In this document: piece by piece, positions 1 through 8,441 of the stretch
Numbering within the stretch: the stretch's first letter is position 1
Layout of the letters: every line of letters starts with the position of its first letter
Assembly (NCBI RefSeq): GCF_009765905.1
Contig: NZ_LMUO01000015.1
Location: forward strand, 509,995-549,227
Length of the DNA stretch: 39,233 bases
Origin: Mucilaginibacter sp. L196
Lineage (GTDB): Bacteria > Bacteroidota > Bacteroidia > Sphingobacteriales > Sphingobacteriaceae
Reading direction: 5' to 3'
Position numbers and translations under genes: made by a program
Notes under the pieces: generated by a model
What the model saw: only the letters and a program-made list of their open reading frames with translations
What the model was told of the DNA's origin: nothing
The model's database searches: none

Positions 1-416
1 GGAAATCGCTAAGATCGAACGGCAGGAACTGCTTATATTGGATGACTTCGGTATCCAGCCTTTTGATGCACAGAGCAGGGCTGCATTAATGGAGATCATT
101 GAGGACAGGCATGGTAAAACATCATTGATCATCACCTCGCAGCTTCCCGTAGGTAAATGGTATGAAGTAATTGGTGAAAAAACAATTGCTGATGCTATAC
201 TGGACAGGATCGTCCACAGCGCACACCGCATTGAGTTGAAGGGCGAATCGATGAGGAAAAAACGGCAGCCGGATGATAAAGATGTCACTTATCAATAACC
301 AATTTAATAACTAACTTTGAAAACGCTTTTACAGCATCTGCTGAACTCTGCCGCCAGCTAAATCACTGCTCTCTTTGCCAGTGAATCACATGGTCAGCTT
401 CCCCGGAATATCCACA
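1..416 (+). mobile_element. Right end of an IS21-family insertion sequence
   Basis: The istB tail is followed by about 118 non-coding bases holding the motif GTGAATCACATGGTCAGCTT (381-400) and ending in CCGGAATATCCACA. Read from the other strand the boundary begins 5'-TGTGGATATTCC, consistent with the TG...CA ends of IS21 elements. The boundary at about 416 is inferred from that motif and from the disrupted neighbouring gene, whose frame runs into it. The left end and istA are outside the window, so the paired inverted repeat and target duplication cannot be seen. Confidence 0.75.
2..298 (+). CDS. istB: IS21-family ATP-binding helper protein IstB, C-terminal part
   Basis: Only the C-terminal third lies in the window; the reading frame is open to the left edge, so this is a 5'-partial gene. 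Visible are the Walker B segment LLILDDFG and, about 35 residues later, the sensor-1 stretch SLIITSQLP followed by W, as in the AAA+ ATPase IstB/DnaC-like helper of IS21 transposons. IstB assists the IstA transposase, which would normally lie just upstream, outside the window. The basic tail (RKKR) and the stop at 296-298 are intact, so this end of the element looks undamaged. TTG at 38 is inside the conserved domain and is not the start. Confidence 0.9.
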   Translation, partial: EIAKIERQELLILDDFGIQPFDAQSRAALMEIIEDRHGKTSLIITSQLPVGKWYEVIGEKTIADAILDRIVHSAHRIELKGESMRKKRQPDDKDVTYQ

Positions 417-796
417 TTATGCAGGCCGCCACTATAAAAACCTTTATAGTTTTGCAGAAATACATCAAGCATAAAATGTGTGCTGTAATTATGGATCTGA
501 AGATCATTCAGACTTGTCTTACCATATTCGTTACCCTTTAAGGGTATCAGCCCAAAATCATAAGTGGCATTAATAATGGTGTTTTTCACGGCTAGGCCGA
601 AACCTACATTTAAGGGGTAATTAGCATTATAGGTTTTACTGTTAGCGCCAACCTGAATGGTGTTGGTTGATACATACCCTTCAAGCAATATTTTCTGGTC
701 ATACGGTTTTATATAAGAGCTGTCAACTTCCGCAACTTGTGCCACCGAAGTGGAAACAACTAAAAACAACATGCAAACAGTAAAGGCAGCCTTCAT
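386..796 (-). pseudogene. DUF4421-like secreted protein, truncated by the IS21 insertion
   Basis: The 136-residue product begins with a clear signal peptide (MKAAFTVCMLFLVVSTSVAQ, cut after VAQ). It continues with features resembling DUF4421 outer-membrane-associated proteins of Bacteroidota: D-SSYIKPY near residue 26, a PLNVGFG segment, YGKTSLNDLQ, and LDVFLQNYKGFY near residue 110. Family members are usually around 300 residues, so roughly the second half is missing. The last eight or so codons (DIPGKLTM, stop at 386-388) come from the insertion-sequence end rather than the original gene. The rest of the gene should lie beyond the left end of the IS element. The DUF4421 assignment is from remembered family pattern only. 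Confidence 0.65.
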
Positions 797-893
797 ATTT
801 GAATCAATTTTGGACAGCGTCTTAATAGTAACTATTGGAAATATACGAAATTAGGTTGAGGTGCTATATCTAAAGGATTCCTCAAGACCGTAC

Positions 894-1103
894 CTATTCC
901 AACAAACAGCATTCAAAACCATTGTTCGTTAATGTTTGAATAACGTCCCGACAACAAAAAAAACTTCCGTTGATTCTTAACACCCTGTCACAATCCTCCA
1001 AATCGAAATTAATTTCAGCAGCGGGAATTTGCACATAAAGTAAAGCAAATAGATTTTTAGCTTGATCCTCGTTTTCAACATTAGTTTTAAATACCTCGAT
1101 CAT
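894..1103 (-). CDS. Small conserved protein, 69 aa, HMA-like fold possible
   Basis: Short soluble protein starting MIEVFKTNV and containing INFDLEDCDRVLRI and a C-terminal DVIQTLTNNGFECCLLE. This alternation of short strands and helices resembles a small ferredoxin-like (heavy-metal-associated) fold found as stand-alone proteins in many Bacteroidota. The usual N-terminal CxxC metal site is absent; cysteines are at C38, C50-C51 and C65-C66. No signal peptide or membrane segment is present. It lies 73 bases downstream of the outer membrane barrel gene on the same strand, separated by a hairpin. The function is unknown. Confidence 0.75.
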   Translation of the reverse strand: MIEVFKTNVENEDQAKNLFALLYVQIPAAEINFDLEDCDRVLRINGSFFCCRDVIQTLTNNGFECCLLE

Positions 1104-1121
1104 GAAAAAATAATTTATGAA

Positions 1122-1151
1122 TAATCCCGGTCAAAAAATGACTCGGGATTA
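1122..1151 (-). terminator. Hairpin between the barrel gene and the small protein gene
   Basis: TAATCCCG (1122-1129) pairs with CGGGATTA (1144-1151), extended inward by TCA/TGA around a mismatch. It begins 26 bases past the stop of the upstream minus-strand gene. There is no strong T-run directly after it, so it could be a weak terminator or a processing hairpin. Confidence 0.35.
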
Positions 1152-1176
1152 GTTGACATCAATGTTCTGGCGACTT

Positions 1177-1749
1177 TTAAAAAACGTAAAATATACTTGC
1201 CTGGATAGTATTGTTTTTAAAGTCATTCACAAGTTCCGTATTTGTATCAGGTACCTTTTGTAAGCCGTATATATACCTTGCACCAATACCAAGGCCTATT
1301 TTGGATTGATAACCTATTCCGCCAACTGCGCCCACATCGTACTTTTTGGCAAATTTGGTGTCCGTTAATCCGTCAACGTCTTCTTTTATTTTATAACCTG
1401 CCTGCATCCCCGCTTCTACATAAAAGCCAGCATTGGTACGATATTTTAACACGATGGGGATACTCATGTACGACAGTTTCAGATCCTGGGTGCCCAATAC
1501 ACCACCTTTGATCTTCGCGCCCTCAGTCGAAAACAGGAAATCTTCCTGCACCAGAAAGTTGTTCGTAAATTTAAAGGCAACGGTTGCGCCTGCGTTAAAA
1601 CCAATCAAAGGATCTGTAGGGAAGTTAGCATTGGTAAAATTGCTAACGTTAACACCACCCTTTAAGCCGAACTCGAATTTTTGCAGCAAACTTTGGCTAA
1701 AAGATTTGGTTGATGCCAAAACTAAAATCATTAAGAGTAATTTTTTCAT
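1177..1749 (-). CDS. PorT-like outer membrane beta-barrel protein
   Basis: A 190-residue protein with signal peptide MKKLLLMILVLASTKSFS and then alternating hydrophobic strands with the FEFGLKGGVNVSNF opening, a GFNAGATVAF strand, LSYMSIPIVLKYR, FYVEAGMQAGYKI, YDVGAVGGIGY and a terminal aromatic strand ending IFYVF. This is the pattern of OMP_b-brl_2 (PorT-like) proteins: an eight-stranded outer membrane barrel with a C-terminal aromatic residue. These are very common in Bacteroidota and usually of unknown specific function. Length and both ends look complete. No partner gene is obvious; the LytTR/LytS pair lies upstream on the same strand after about 275 bases. Confidence 0.85.
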   Translation of the reverse strand: MKKLLLMILVLASTKSFSQSLLQKFEFGLKGGVNVSNFTNANFPTDPLIGFNAGATVAFKFTNNFLVQEDFLFSTEGAKIKGGVLGTQDLKLSYMSIPIVLKYRTNAGFYVEAGMQAGYKIKEDVDGLTDTKFAKKYDVGAVGGIGYQSKIGLGIGARYIYGLQKVPDTNTELVNDFKNNTIQASIFYVF

Positions 1750-2024
1750 AAAGTGTTTTATTTGTTTTTTAATAAAAGCAGCCAGCAGCTACTCACTGAT
1801 TGGCATCAAAGGTGAGGGCTGCCAAATCGATTTTATAGCAAAATGTAACCGAAGCGGGCAAAGTCACGCCGGAAGCGGAATAAAAAGGGATGAAAAAAAA
1901 CGAGAAGTAGAAGAAAGACCTTTTTAACCTGCACTAAAGGATAGTCGACGCGATACAGAAGATCAGAGTATATGGTGAGATGCTCATTGGTTTGAAACCA
2001 TTGAATGGCCGATGCTTCCTTCCA

Positions 2025-2789
2025 TCAGCTATTTGCGAGCCAGCTTAAAAACTGGGGGGCTTTTCCTTTACTTACAATTACCTTTTCTTCAAGGGGTACT
2101 TTAAGGTTTAGGGAAAGCTTCCTGGAGAAGAAATTCGACACATCTGTTATCGCTTTCCGGCAAACCAGGTACTGCCTGTTGGCTCTAAAAAACGAATTTC
2201 CTGCCAGACGTTCAAGCTCATCCAGGTTTTTGTTGGGATAATAGGTTTTGCCTGAAAATGTAAGTAAATGAGTAACTTCATTGCTTAGGTAAAAAATAGC
2301 TATATCATCAAGGTTTACTGGGATGATCTTGTCCTGATGATAAACTAACACGGATGCCGTTTTCTGAACCTCTTTTCCAGCCAACAACTGCATAAGCGCT
2401 TCGTATTGCGGCGTTTGATCTGCCGAGAGTACCTTTTTCAACTGCAGGTATTTCTGTATGGCTTTGTCAAGCATCTTAGCGGTAAAGGGTTTCAGTATAT
2501 AATCTATCCCATTAGCCTTAAATGCATCTAACGCGTACTCGTCATAAGCGGTACAAAAAATGATGGGAACGGAAACCGGTTCCGCTACAAATATTTCAAA
2601 GCTAAGTCCGTCGCCCAGTTGAATATCGCTGAAAATAAGATCCGGACTGTTATTGTTTCTGAAATAAGCGATAGCCATTTTTACGGAGCTTAGCTTTACA
2701 ATATCCACGGGCTGTTCTATCAGCTTTGTGATATTTTGTTCCAGCTCATCCGCTATTACTTCTTCGTCCTCAATGATTACTATTTTCAT
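2025..2789 (-). CDS. LytTR-type response regulator
   Basis: A 254-residue two-domain regulator. Residues 1-120 form a receiver domain with acidic pocket E7-D8-E9, phosphoacceptor D55 (FSDIQLGDG), T80 and K100 (YILKPF). Residues 145-250 form a LytTR DNA-binding domain with FYLSNEVTHLLT, the YYPNKNLDELE segment and FFRANRQYLV. It acts in the cytoplasm as the transcription-factor half of the adjacent pair: its start overlaps the end of the histidine kinase gene by 20 bases, which implies coupled translation. Target genes are unknown; LytTR systems in Bacteroidota often control membrane or surface proteins nearby. Confidence 0.95.
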   Translation of the reverse strand: MKIVIIEDEEVIADELEQNITKLIEQPVDIVKLSSVKMAIAYFRNNNSPDLIFSDIQLGDGLSFEIFVAEPVSVPIIFCTAYDEYALDAFKANGIDYILKPFTAKMLDKAIQKYLQLKKVLSADQTPQYEALMQLLAGKEVQKTASVLVYHQDKIIPVNLDDIAIFYLSNEVTHLLTFSGKTYYPNKNLDELERLAGNSFFRANRQYLVCRKAITDVSNFFSRKLSLNLKVPLEEKVIVSKGKAPQFLSWLANS

Positions 2790-3825
2790 TCTTTAACAAT
2801 TTTATACTTACCGAAAACGAGTTGTCGTCCTCAACTATTTTAATCTCATCTCCCGACCACAGCAAATACCGCTCAGCCAGGTTGGCCAACCCATAGTTTG
2901 TTGAAGACACCTTCATTTTTCTCTTCTGAAGGTTGTTGCTTACTATAAGCCAGTCATCATTTTGGCTGATGTTTATCATCAGCGGGCTCTCAAGCGTAAA
3001 GCTATTGTGTTTGATGGCGTTTTCTACCAGGGGTTGCAGCGTAAACGACGGCAGATAAAAATTTTGCAAGGTTTCATCCGGTAATGCTATCGAACAATCC
3101 AGCGCGGCACCAAATCTTATTTTCTGCATGGCAAGATAATCGTTTAGCAACGTTACTTCATCTTCCAGCTTTGATATATGGGATGCGTTGTGGAATATCG
3201 ATGCCCTTAAAAAGTTGGCCATATGCACAATGTAGTCGTCGCCGGTTTGGTGATCCTTATGGTACAAGGCCTTCACTGTATTCAGTGCGTTAAACAAAAA
3301 ATGGGGCTGTATCTGCTGCTTTAAAGCAAGGTTCATCGCTTCCGCATTGGCCGCTTTTAGCCTCGAAAGCTCTAATTCGCTGTGCATTTTATGTTCATAT
3401 AATAACACGGAATTGTGTAAAAGATAAATAAGTGTATTAATCACGATGCCCGAACCGACAAATGCGAAGAATGACCCCACATCCCAGGAAAACGGCTGTT
3501 TTCCGCTTATATAATAAAAAACAGGCCTCAATAAAAGATAAATCAGTATACTGATAGGGTAAGTTAACAAGCGCCGTGAAGTTGAAAAGTTCTTTGACCT
3601 GATCGAAATTCTTTTCGACAGTATAACCATCACACAAATATCTGCATAGCCAACCAGCAAAATACCCGAGGTGGTAAGCAGGGTTAACGGTACCACATAG
3701 ACTGGCTTATCAGTGTTAGAGATGACCAGATAGAAGATGAAGCCAATGATTATAGCCTGCAACCACGTTAGGCGGCTCAAACGCTTTATAGGTAATTTTT
3801 CGAGCATTACAGTAAAGATAATCAT
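2770..3825 (-). CDS. LytS-like sensor histidine kinase
   Basis: A 351-residue membrane kinase. The N-terminal part has four hydrophobic segments (about 22-36, 42-68, 88-106 and 118-140). These are followed by a short helical linker and the His_kinase domain with H175 in QQIQPHFLFNALN, the N-box LVENAIKHN near residue 268, and a C-terminal ATPase region ending in NYGLANLAERY. No periplasmic sensing domain is apparent, so the signal is probably read within the membrane. The first codon may be M1 or M7 (MLEKLPIKR, at 3807); the second gives a more usual start. It forms an operon with the LytTR regulator just downstream, which overlaps its last 20 bases. Confidence 0.93.
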   Translation of the reverse strand: MIIFTVMLEKLPIKRLSRLTWLQAIIIGFIFYLVISNTDKPVYVVPLTLLTTSGILLVGYADICVMVILSKRISIRSKNFSTSRRLLTYPISILIYLLLRPVFYYISGKQPFSWDVGSFFAFVGSGIVINTLIYLLHNSVLLYEHKMHSELELSRLKAANAEAMNLALKQQIQPHFLFNALNTVKALYHKDHQTGDDYIVHMANFLRASIFHNASHISKLEDEVTLLNDYLAMQKIRFGAALDCSIALPDETLQNFYLPSFTLQPLVENAIKHNSFTLESPLMINISQNDDWLIVSNNLQKRKMKVSSTNYGLANLAERYLLWSGDEIKIVEDDNSFSVSIKLLKNENSNH

Positions 3826-3920
3826 TTAACCAACTGATGAATTTCCTTTTTTTGATCGAAGCGGACAAAAAAGGTCTTTAATAGTTCAATTTCAGGATCA
3901 AAAAAATCCGGACTGTTTCA

Positions 3921-3934
3921 TCCGGACGTCCGGA
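3921..3934. promoter_or_regulatory. Perfect palindrome TCCGGACGTCCGGA, possible operator
   Basis: The 14 bases are identical on both strands, and a further TCCGGA occurs at 3907-3912. It lies about 96 bases upstream of the kinase start and 230 bases upstream of the hydrolase start. A binding site is possible, but no regulator is known to recognise it; a chance CCGGA cluster is not excluded. Confidence 0.35.
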
Positions 3935-4033
3935 CACCTAATTTAAATTAGATGGTTTGAGAGTTGCAAGGCAGTAAACATCATTAATAATCAGGCACTT
4001 ACGGGTCAAAAAAAGTTTAAAATCGCACATCTG

Positions 4034-4063
4034 TTGTATCGAAAACGAACGATTGTAGTTTTG
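4034..4063 (+). promoter_or_regulatory. Bacteroidota-type promoter for the serine hydrolase gene
   Basis: TTG at 4034-4036, a 19-base spacer, then TAGTTTTG at 4056-4063, matching the TTG / TANNTTTG primary sigma consensus of this phylum. Transcription would begin near 4070, leaving a leader of about 84 bases before the ATG at 4154. Confidence 0.5.
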
Positions 4064-4153
4064 TGTTTTTGTTATCGCATTGATAAACACCAAGTTGCAA
4101 ACTGGCATTCACTTTGTTTTTACCTGTGAATTATTAAATTAAATAAGTCTCAC

Positions 4154-5635
4154 ATGAAACTCATCCTTCGCTTACTACCCTTTTGTCTGTTGCTTAGCTG
4201 TTCAGTTATGGCGCAAACCGGCCAGCCGCAACAAGAGCTAAGCAAAGAAATTGAAAAAGAAGCCCTCGAAATGCAAAAGTTTTATAATGTTCCCGGCCTT
4301 TCGGTTGCCGTGGTCGTAGGCAACCAGGTGATTGTTTGCAAAGGCTTCGGCACAGCAGATATTGACCGGAACATCCCTTGTACTGAAAATACCATTTTCA
4401 GACTGGCCTCCTCCACAAAATTCTTTACCAATCTTGCTGTGCTATCCATGGTACAGCAAGGTTTGATCAATCTGGATGACCCTTTAAAGAAATATGAAAC
4501 CGATATACCGGCAGACTGGCAAGGCGTTCGTTTATGGCAGTTGATGAACCATACCTCCGGCATCCCTAGCACAGATGAAACCCCCTTTGATAAAATGAGC
4601 GATGACCAGCAGCGGAAAGTGAATGAACATGACCTGTTTAAGCTAATTCACCATATGCCGCTGGATTATAAACCGGGCAGCAAATGGCGTTACCAGCAAA
4701 CGGGGTTTGCACTGGTTGCTATGATACTGGAAGATAAAACAGGCAAACCCTGGACAGAGCTGATTAAGGAAACCATCACCGATCCGGCAGGGATGGAAAA
4801 CACCTATCATAACGAGGAAATGGTGTATCCGCCGGGGCAGGAAACCAAAAACTATAATTACCAGAATGGTAAACTTGTCAGCACACCGTTTTTCTTCCCG
4901 CTCGTTTTAGGTACTGGAGCTGGTTATAATACTACCGCTTCTGATGCGGCGAAGTTATTCCTGGCGCTGAACGCAGATAAGATCGTTTCTGAGGAAACGA
5001 TAAAAAAGGAGGTGTTCAATCCGGAAAGAATGTACCAGCTGGGGCCCAACGCTACGGCATGGTATAGTGTTTCTTCGGAAGTGAAAAAGTTTGGCCCCTA
5101 TCTAACGACCGGCCATAGCGGCGGCCCAGACCTGGGTAATTTCCGCTATTCTCCTGACCAAAAAGTGGGGGTGGCGGTATTCGCAGACCGCAACAATACG
5201 GGTGTTTCGGAAGAATTGACCAACCGGATTTTAAAAAGAATCCTACTGGATACCCCCTTTAATCAGCAACAGGTATCTATCGCCTACGGCATGAAAAAAC
5301 TGGTTCCTGTCAAAAGTGATAAAGAGCTCTCAGCGTTTTATGAGCAAACCAAAGCTAATCCTGGCAGATACAGTTTTAATGACGCGGAAAATGGACTGAA
5401 TACGGTTGGCTATGATTTTTTAAATGCCGGCAATACCAAAGACGCTCTGAAAGTGTTTAAACTGATCGTCAAAGAATTTCCTTCCTCTTCCAACGCCTGG
5501 GATAGTTTGGGCGAAGCCTATGCCAAAACTGGCGACCGGCAGCTAGCGATCAGCAGTTACCAGAAATGCCTGGAATTGAACCCGCAAAGTGAGAACGCGA
5601 AAAGCTGGTTGGAAAAGTTGCAGAAAGGGCAATGA
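4154..5635 (+). CDS. Secreted serine hydrolase (beta-lactamase class C fold) with C-terminal TPRs
   Basis: A 493-residue protein. The N-terminus is a signal sequence that could be cut as type I (after VMA, before Q21) or processed as a lipoprotein at C16 (LLSC). Residues 30-360 form the serine beta-lactamase-like domain with nucleophile S86 in SSTK (S86-x-x-K89) and the third motif HSGG at H321. The second motif, normally YxN, reads Y180-Q-Q. Residues about 400-490 carry TPR-like helices (GYDFLNAGNTKDALKVF, WDSLGEAYAKTGDRQLAISSYQKCLELNP). Such proteins act in the envelope on peptides or esters; the substrate is not predictable. The TPRs suggest a protein partner. It is monocistronic, with its own promoter. 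Confidence 0.9.
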   Translation: MKLILRLLPFCLLLSCSVMAQTGQPQQELSKEIEKEALEMQKFYNVPGLSVAVVVGNQVIVCKGFGTADIDRNIPCTENTIFRLASSTKFFTNLAVLSMVQQGLINLDDPLKKYETDIPADWQGVRLWQLMNHTSGIPSTDETPFDKMSDDQQRKVNEHDLFKLIHHMPLDYKPGSKWRYQQTGFALVAMILEDKTGKPWTELIKETITDPAGMENTYHNEEMVYPPGQETKNYNYQNGKLVSTPFFFPLVLGTGAGYNTTASDAAKLFLALNADKIVSEETIKKEVFNPERMYQLGPNATAWYSVSSEVKKFGPYLTTGHSGGPDLGNFRYSPDQKVGVAVFADRNNTGVSEELTNRILKRILLDTPFNQQQVSIAYGMKKLVPVKSDKELSAFYEQTKANPGRYSFNDAENGLNTVGYDFLNAGNTKDALKVFKLIVKEFPSSSNAWDSLGEAYAKTGDRQLAISSYQKCLELNPQSENAKSWLEKLQKGQ

Positions 5636-5890
5636 GGTTTGTTGAACATATAAACTGCGCTGTTAATGTGATGAAAATGTGTTATTAAAAGAGGAAAATG
5701 ATATTGAACTTGTGGTGTTTCATTGCACCGATTTTCAATCATAAGCGAACACCACCTGTATCAAAACCGAACAGTAAGTCAGCGAAAATAACAAATAAAT
5801 AACTAATAATCAATCAGTTAATCTTTTGGCATTTTCTTAGTCTTAGTTATTAAATTACGCAAATATTGTATTTAAACTAAACTTAAAGCT

Positions 5891-8317
5891 ATGTTTAAGA
5901 GCTATTTAAAAACGTCAATTCGGTTTTTATTGAAGAATAAAACCTTCAGCTTTATTAATATTTTCGGTCTGGCAGTAGGCACGCTTTGCTGCCTGTATAT
6001 TTTGCTGTATGTGCAAAACCAGTACAGTTATGATAGGCAGCATAAAGAGGTTGCCTCTATTTTCAGGATAACCACCGACCTCAATTTAACCGGCGATAAA
6101 CATCATGGCGCATCATCATCGCCACCAATTGCTCCGGCTTTAAAAAATGATTTCCCCGAAGTACAAAACTTTGTACGCGTAGTAGAAACCGACAAACTGG
6201 GCTCCAGCGAACATTTACTCCGCTACCAGGAAAAATCTTTTTACGAAACCGGAGCCTTTTATGTAGATTCTACCTACTTCAATATTTTCAATTACCATTT
6301 CGTTGAAGGGCAGGCGCCGCATTCCCTGGATGAGCCTTATGATGTGGTATTGATCAAATCTACCGCCGAGAAGCTTTTCGGTAACCAAAGTGCTGTTGGC
6401 AAAGTGATAAACATTAATGATCAATGGGGCAAACACGACTTTAAAGTAACCGGCGTAATTGATGAAAGCCTGGGAAAATCGCACCTGCAAGGCAATATGT
6501 TCATCAGTATGAAAAGCGGGCCACAGGGTGTTTTCATAGCCAATGATCCGGATTGGGCAGGTAATAATTTTTTATATGCTTATGTTAAACTTCGCCCGGA
6601 TGCCGACCCGGGTGTCCTGGAGAAAAAACTACCTGCATTTTTAAATAAATATGGTGCCCAGCAAATGAAAGCGCTTGGTATGCGAAAAGCTTTGCATTTG
6701 CAGCCTATCACCCAAATACATACTACCGGGGGGTATGAAGTGGAGCCAACCAAAACTTCTGATCCAAAGTTTCTTTTTATATTGATCCTGATCGCGGTGT
6801 TAATACAGGTTATCGCCTGTATCAATTTCATGAACCTGTCAACCGCGCGCGCCTCCAAACGGGCCAAAGAGGTTGGCGTTAGAAAAGTGATCGGCGCAGG
6901 AAAATACGATCTGATCAGGCAGTTTTTAGGTGAATCATTCCTGCTATCGTTTATCGGCGTAATTATCGCTTTGCCGCTATTATGGCTGGCATTGCCTTAT
7001 CTCAATCAAATCACCCAAACACCAATCCGTCTATCCTTTTTTGCCGACTATCGCCTGTGGTTAATGCTGGCCTCCCTTATTTTAGTCACCGGTTTTGTTG
7101 CAGGCAGTTACCCTGCGTTTTACCTGTCGGCGTTTAAGGCTATCAAAGTGATCAAGGGCAATTTCACTAGCCAGGTTTCGGCGGCAGGCATCCGTCGTTC
7201 GTTGGTGGTGTTCCAGTTTGTGCTCTCTATTGTGCTAATTACCGGCATCATTGTTATATACAGCCAGCTTAATTACATCAAATCAAAAGATTTGGGCTTT
7301 GATACCAATCAGAAACTTATATTTAATTTCTATACAAACGATACCCAGGCCCAGATGCCTGCCCTGGCCAATGATCTGAAGCAATTAGCCGGGATTAAAA
7401 CAGTTACCAGTGCCGATAATTACCTCAGCCAGTTTGTAATGCGCGACCACGGCGTTTACCCGGCCGGAGGCAACATGGCAACCGCTATTGATGCCCAAAA
7501 TATCGACTGCGATCAGTATTTTGTAAAAGCCAGCGGCATTAAGCTTGTTGGCGGGCGCGACTTTATGCAAGGCGACTCCGGCAAAGTGCTTATTAACCAA
7601 ACTCTTGCCAAGCGCTTAAACTTAACAGCAGAAACAGCACCCGGCACCCGGCTTTATACCCAATATAATGGCCCTGCAACCTTTGTTACCGTTGCCGGTG
7701 TAATGAAAGATTTTAACTATAACTCATTGCATGAGGATGTGCACCCGTTTATGCTGGTATATGATAAAAACGCTGCCGACCTTAATTGCATGATAGTATC
7801 TGCCAATACCAAGGATTATAAAGCGCTATTAAGCCAGATTGGCGCCATATGGCAAAAAGACCTGCCTTCTGTACCTTTTGAATACTCTTTTTTGGATGAC
7901 GATGTACAAAAGCAGTATGAAACCGAAATTGTACTATCGCAGATCATCAATTCATTTACCCTGATCGCCATCCTCATTTCCTGCCTTGGTTTGTTTGGTT
8001 TGGCTGCCTTCAGCGCCGAGCAACGCAATAAAGAGATAGGTATCCGCAAGGTATTAGGCGCCAGCGTAGCCGGTATAGTACAGCTACTATCTAAAGATTT
8101 TTTAAAGCTGGTGGTGGTGTCTTTCATCATCGCAACACCAATTGCCTGGTACGGTATGAACAAGTGGCTGCAATCCTTCGCCTACCGTATCCCGCTAAGT
8201 TGGTGGATGTTTGCCCTGGCGGGGATGATAGCCGTATTTATTGCCCTGTTTACCGTAAGCACACAAGCTATACGTGCAGCCTTAACCAACCCTGTAAAAA
8301 GTTTAAAGTCGGAGTAA
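5891..8317 (+). CDS. MacB/FtsX-family ABC transporter permease
   Basis: An 808-residue membrane protein with the duplicated architecture of Bacteroidota MacB-like permeases. It has an N-terminal TM after SIRFLLKNKTFSFINIFGLA, a periplasmic core domain (about 45-260), and an FtsX domain with three TMs (about 285-425) containing RASKRAKEVGVRKVIGA. A second N-terminal-type TM near 440, a second periplasmic core and a second FtsX domain (about 680-800) with EQRNKEIGIRKVLGA follow. The paired GVRKVIGA and GIRKVLGA coupling motifs contact the ATPase. No ATP-binding subunit is adjacent, which is usual because the ATPase is often encoded elsewhere. The likely role is mechanotransmission-type export or envelope stress, not solute import. 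No function can be assigned more closely. Confidence 0.93.
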   Translation: MFKSYLKTSIRFLLKNKTFSFINIFGLAVGTLCCLYILLYVQNQYSYDRQHKEVASIFRITTDLNLTGDKHHGASSSPPIAPALKNDFPEVQNFVRVVETDKLGSSEHLLRYQEKSFYETGAFYVDSTYFNIFNYHFVEGQAPHSLDEPYDVVLIKSTAEKLFGNQSAVGKVININDQWGKHDFKVTGVIDESLGKSHLQGNMFISMKSGPQGVFIANDPDWAGNNFLYAYVKLRPDADPGVLEKKLPAFLNKYGAQQMKALGMRKALHLQPITQIHTTGGYEVEPTKTSDPKFLFILILIAVLIQVIACINFMNLSTARASKRAKEVGVRKVIGAGKYDLIRQFLGESFLLSFIGVIIALPLLWLALPYLNQITQTPIRLSFFADYRLWLMLASLILVTGFVAGSYPAFYLSAFKAIKVIKGNFTSQVSAAGIRRSLVVFQFVLSIVLITGIIVIYSQLNYIKSKDLGFDTNQKLIFNFYTNDTQAQMPALANDLKQLAGIKTVTSADNYLSQFVMRDHGVYPAGGNMATAIDAQNIDCDQYFVKASGIKLVGGRDFMQGDSGKVLINQTLAKRLNLTAETAPGTRLYTQYNGPATFVTVAGVMKDFNYNSLHEDVHPFMLVYDKNAADLNCMIVSANTKDYKALLSQIGAIWQKDLPSVPFEYSFLDDDVQKQYETEIVLSQIINSFTLIAILISCLGLFGLAAFSAEQRNKEIGIRKVLGASVAGIVQLLSKDFLKLVVVSFIIATPIAWYGMNKWLQSFAYRIPLSWWMFALAGMIAVFIALFTVSTQAIRAALTNPVKSLKSE

Positions 8318-8335
8318 ACTAAAGTTAATGCTTTT

Positions 8336-8400
8336 TCACCCTCTTTCCGGCTTGCCGGAGAGAGGGTCGAACAGCGCAGCGCATTCGGGGTGAGTCAATT
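8336..8400. repeat. Dispersed palindromic repeat, CACCCTCTTTCCGG family
   Basis: Contains CACCCTCTTTCCGG, an inverted GCCGGAGAGAGGGT and a terminal GGGGTGAGTCAA. The same pieces (CCCTCTTTACCG, GGAAGAGAGGGT, GGGTGAGTCAA) occur at 15440-15500. Intergenic, just past the permease stop. Confidence 0.65.
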
Positions 8401-8441
8401 GTTCGTTACGCATTTGCGCTAATGCTGCTGAGTTTCTGAAT

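Larger units (their letters stand above)
3826..4153. other. Divergent intergenic region, 328 bases
   Basis: Lies between the minus-strand kinase and the plus-strand serine hydrolase. It contains a 14-bp perfect palindrome (3921-3934) with an additional TCCGGA half-site just upstream, and a good Bacteroidota-type promoter at 4034-4063 facing the hydrolase. No small gene is seen. Confidence 0.6.

Noticed and set aside
1433..1927. 164-codon plus-strand open frame
   Set aside because: Antisense to the clear outer membrane barrel gene at 1177-1749; the product has no domain pattern.
7816..8163. 115-codon minus-strand open frame
   Set aside because: Antisense to the second FtsX domain of the permease; its open length comes from the codon pattern of the real gene.
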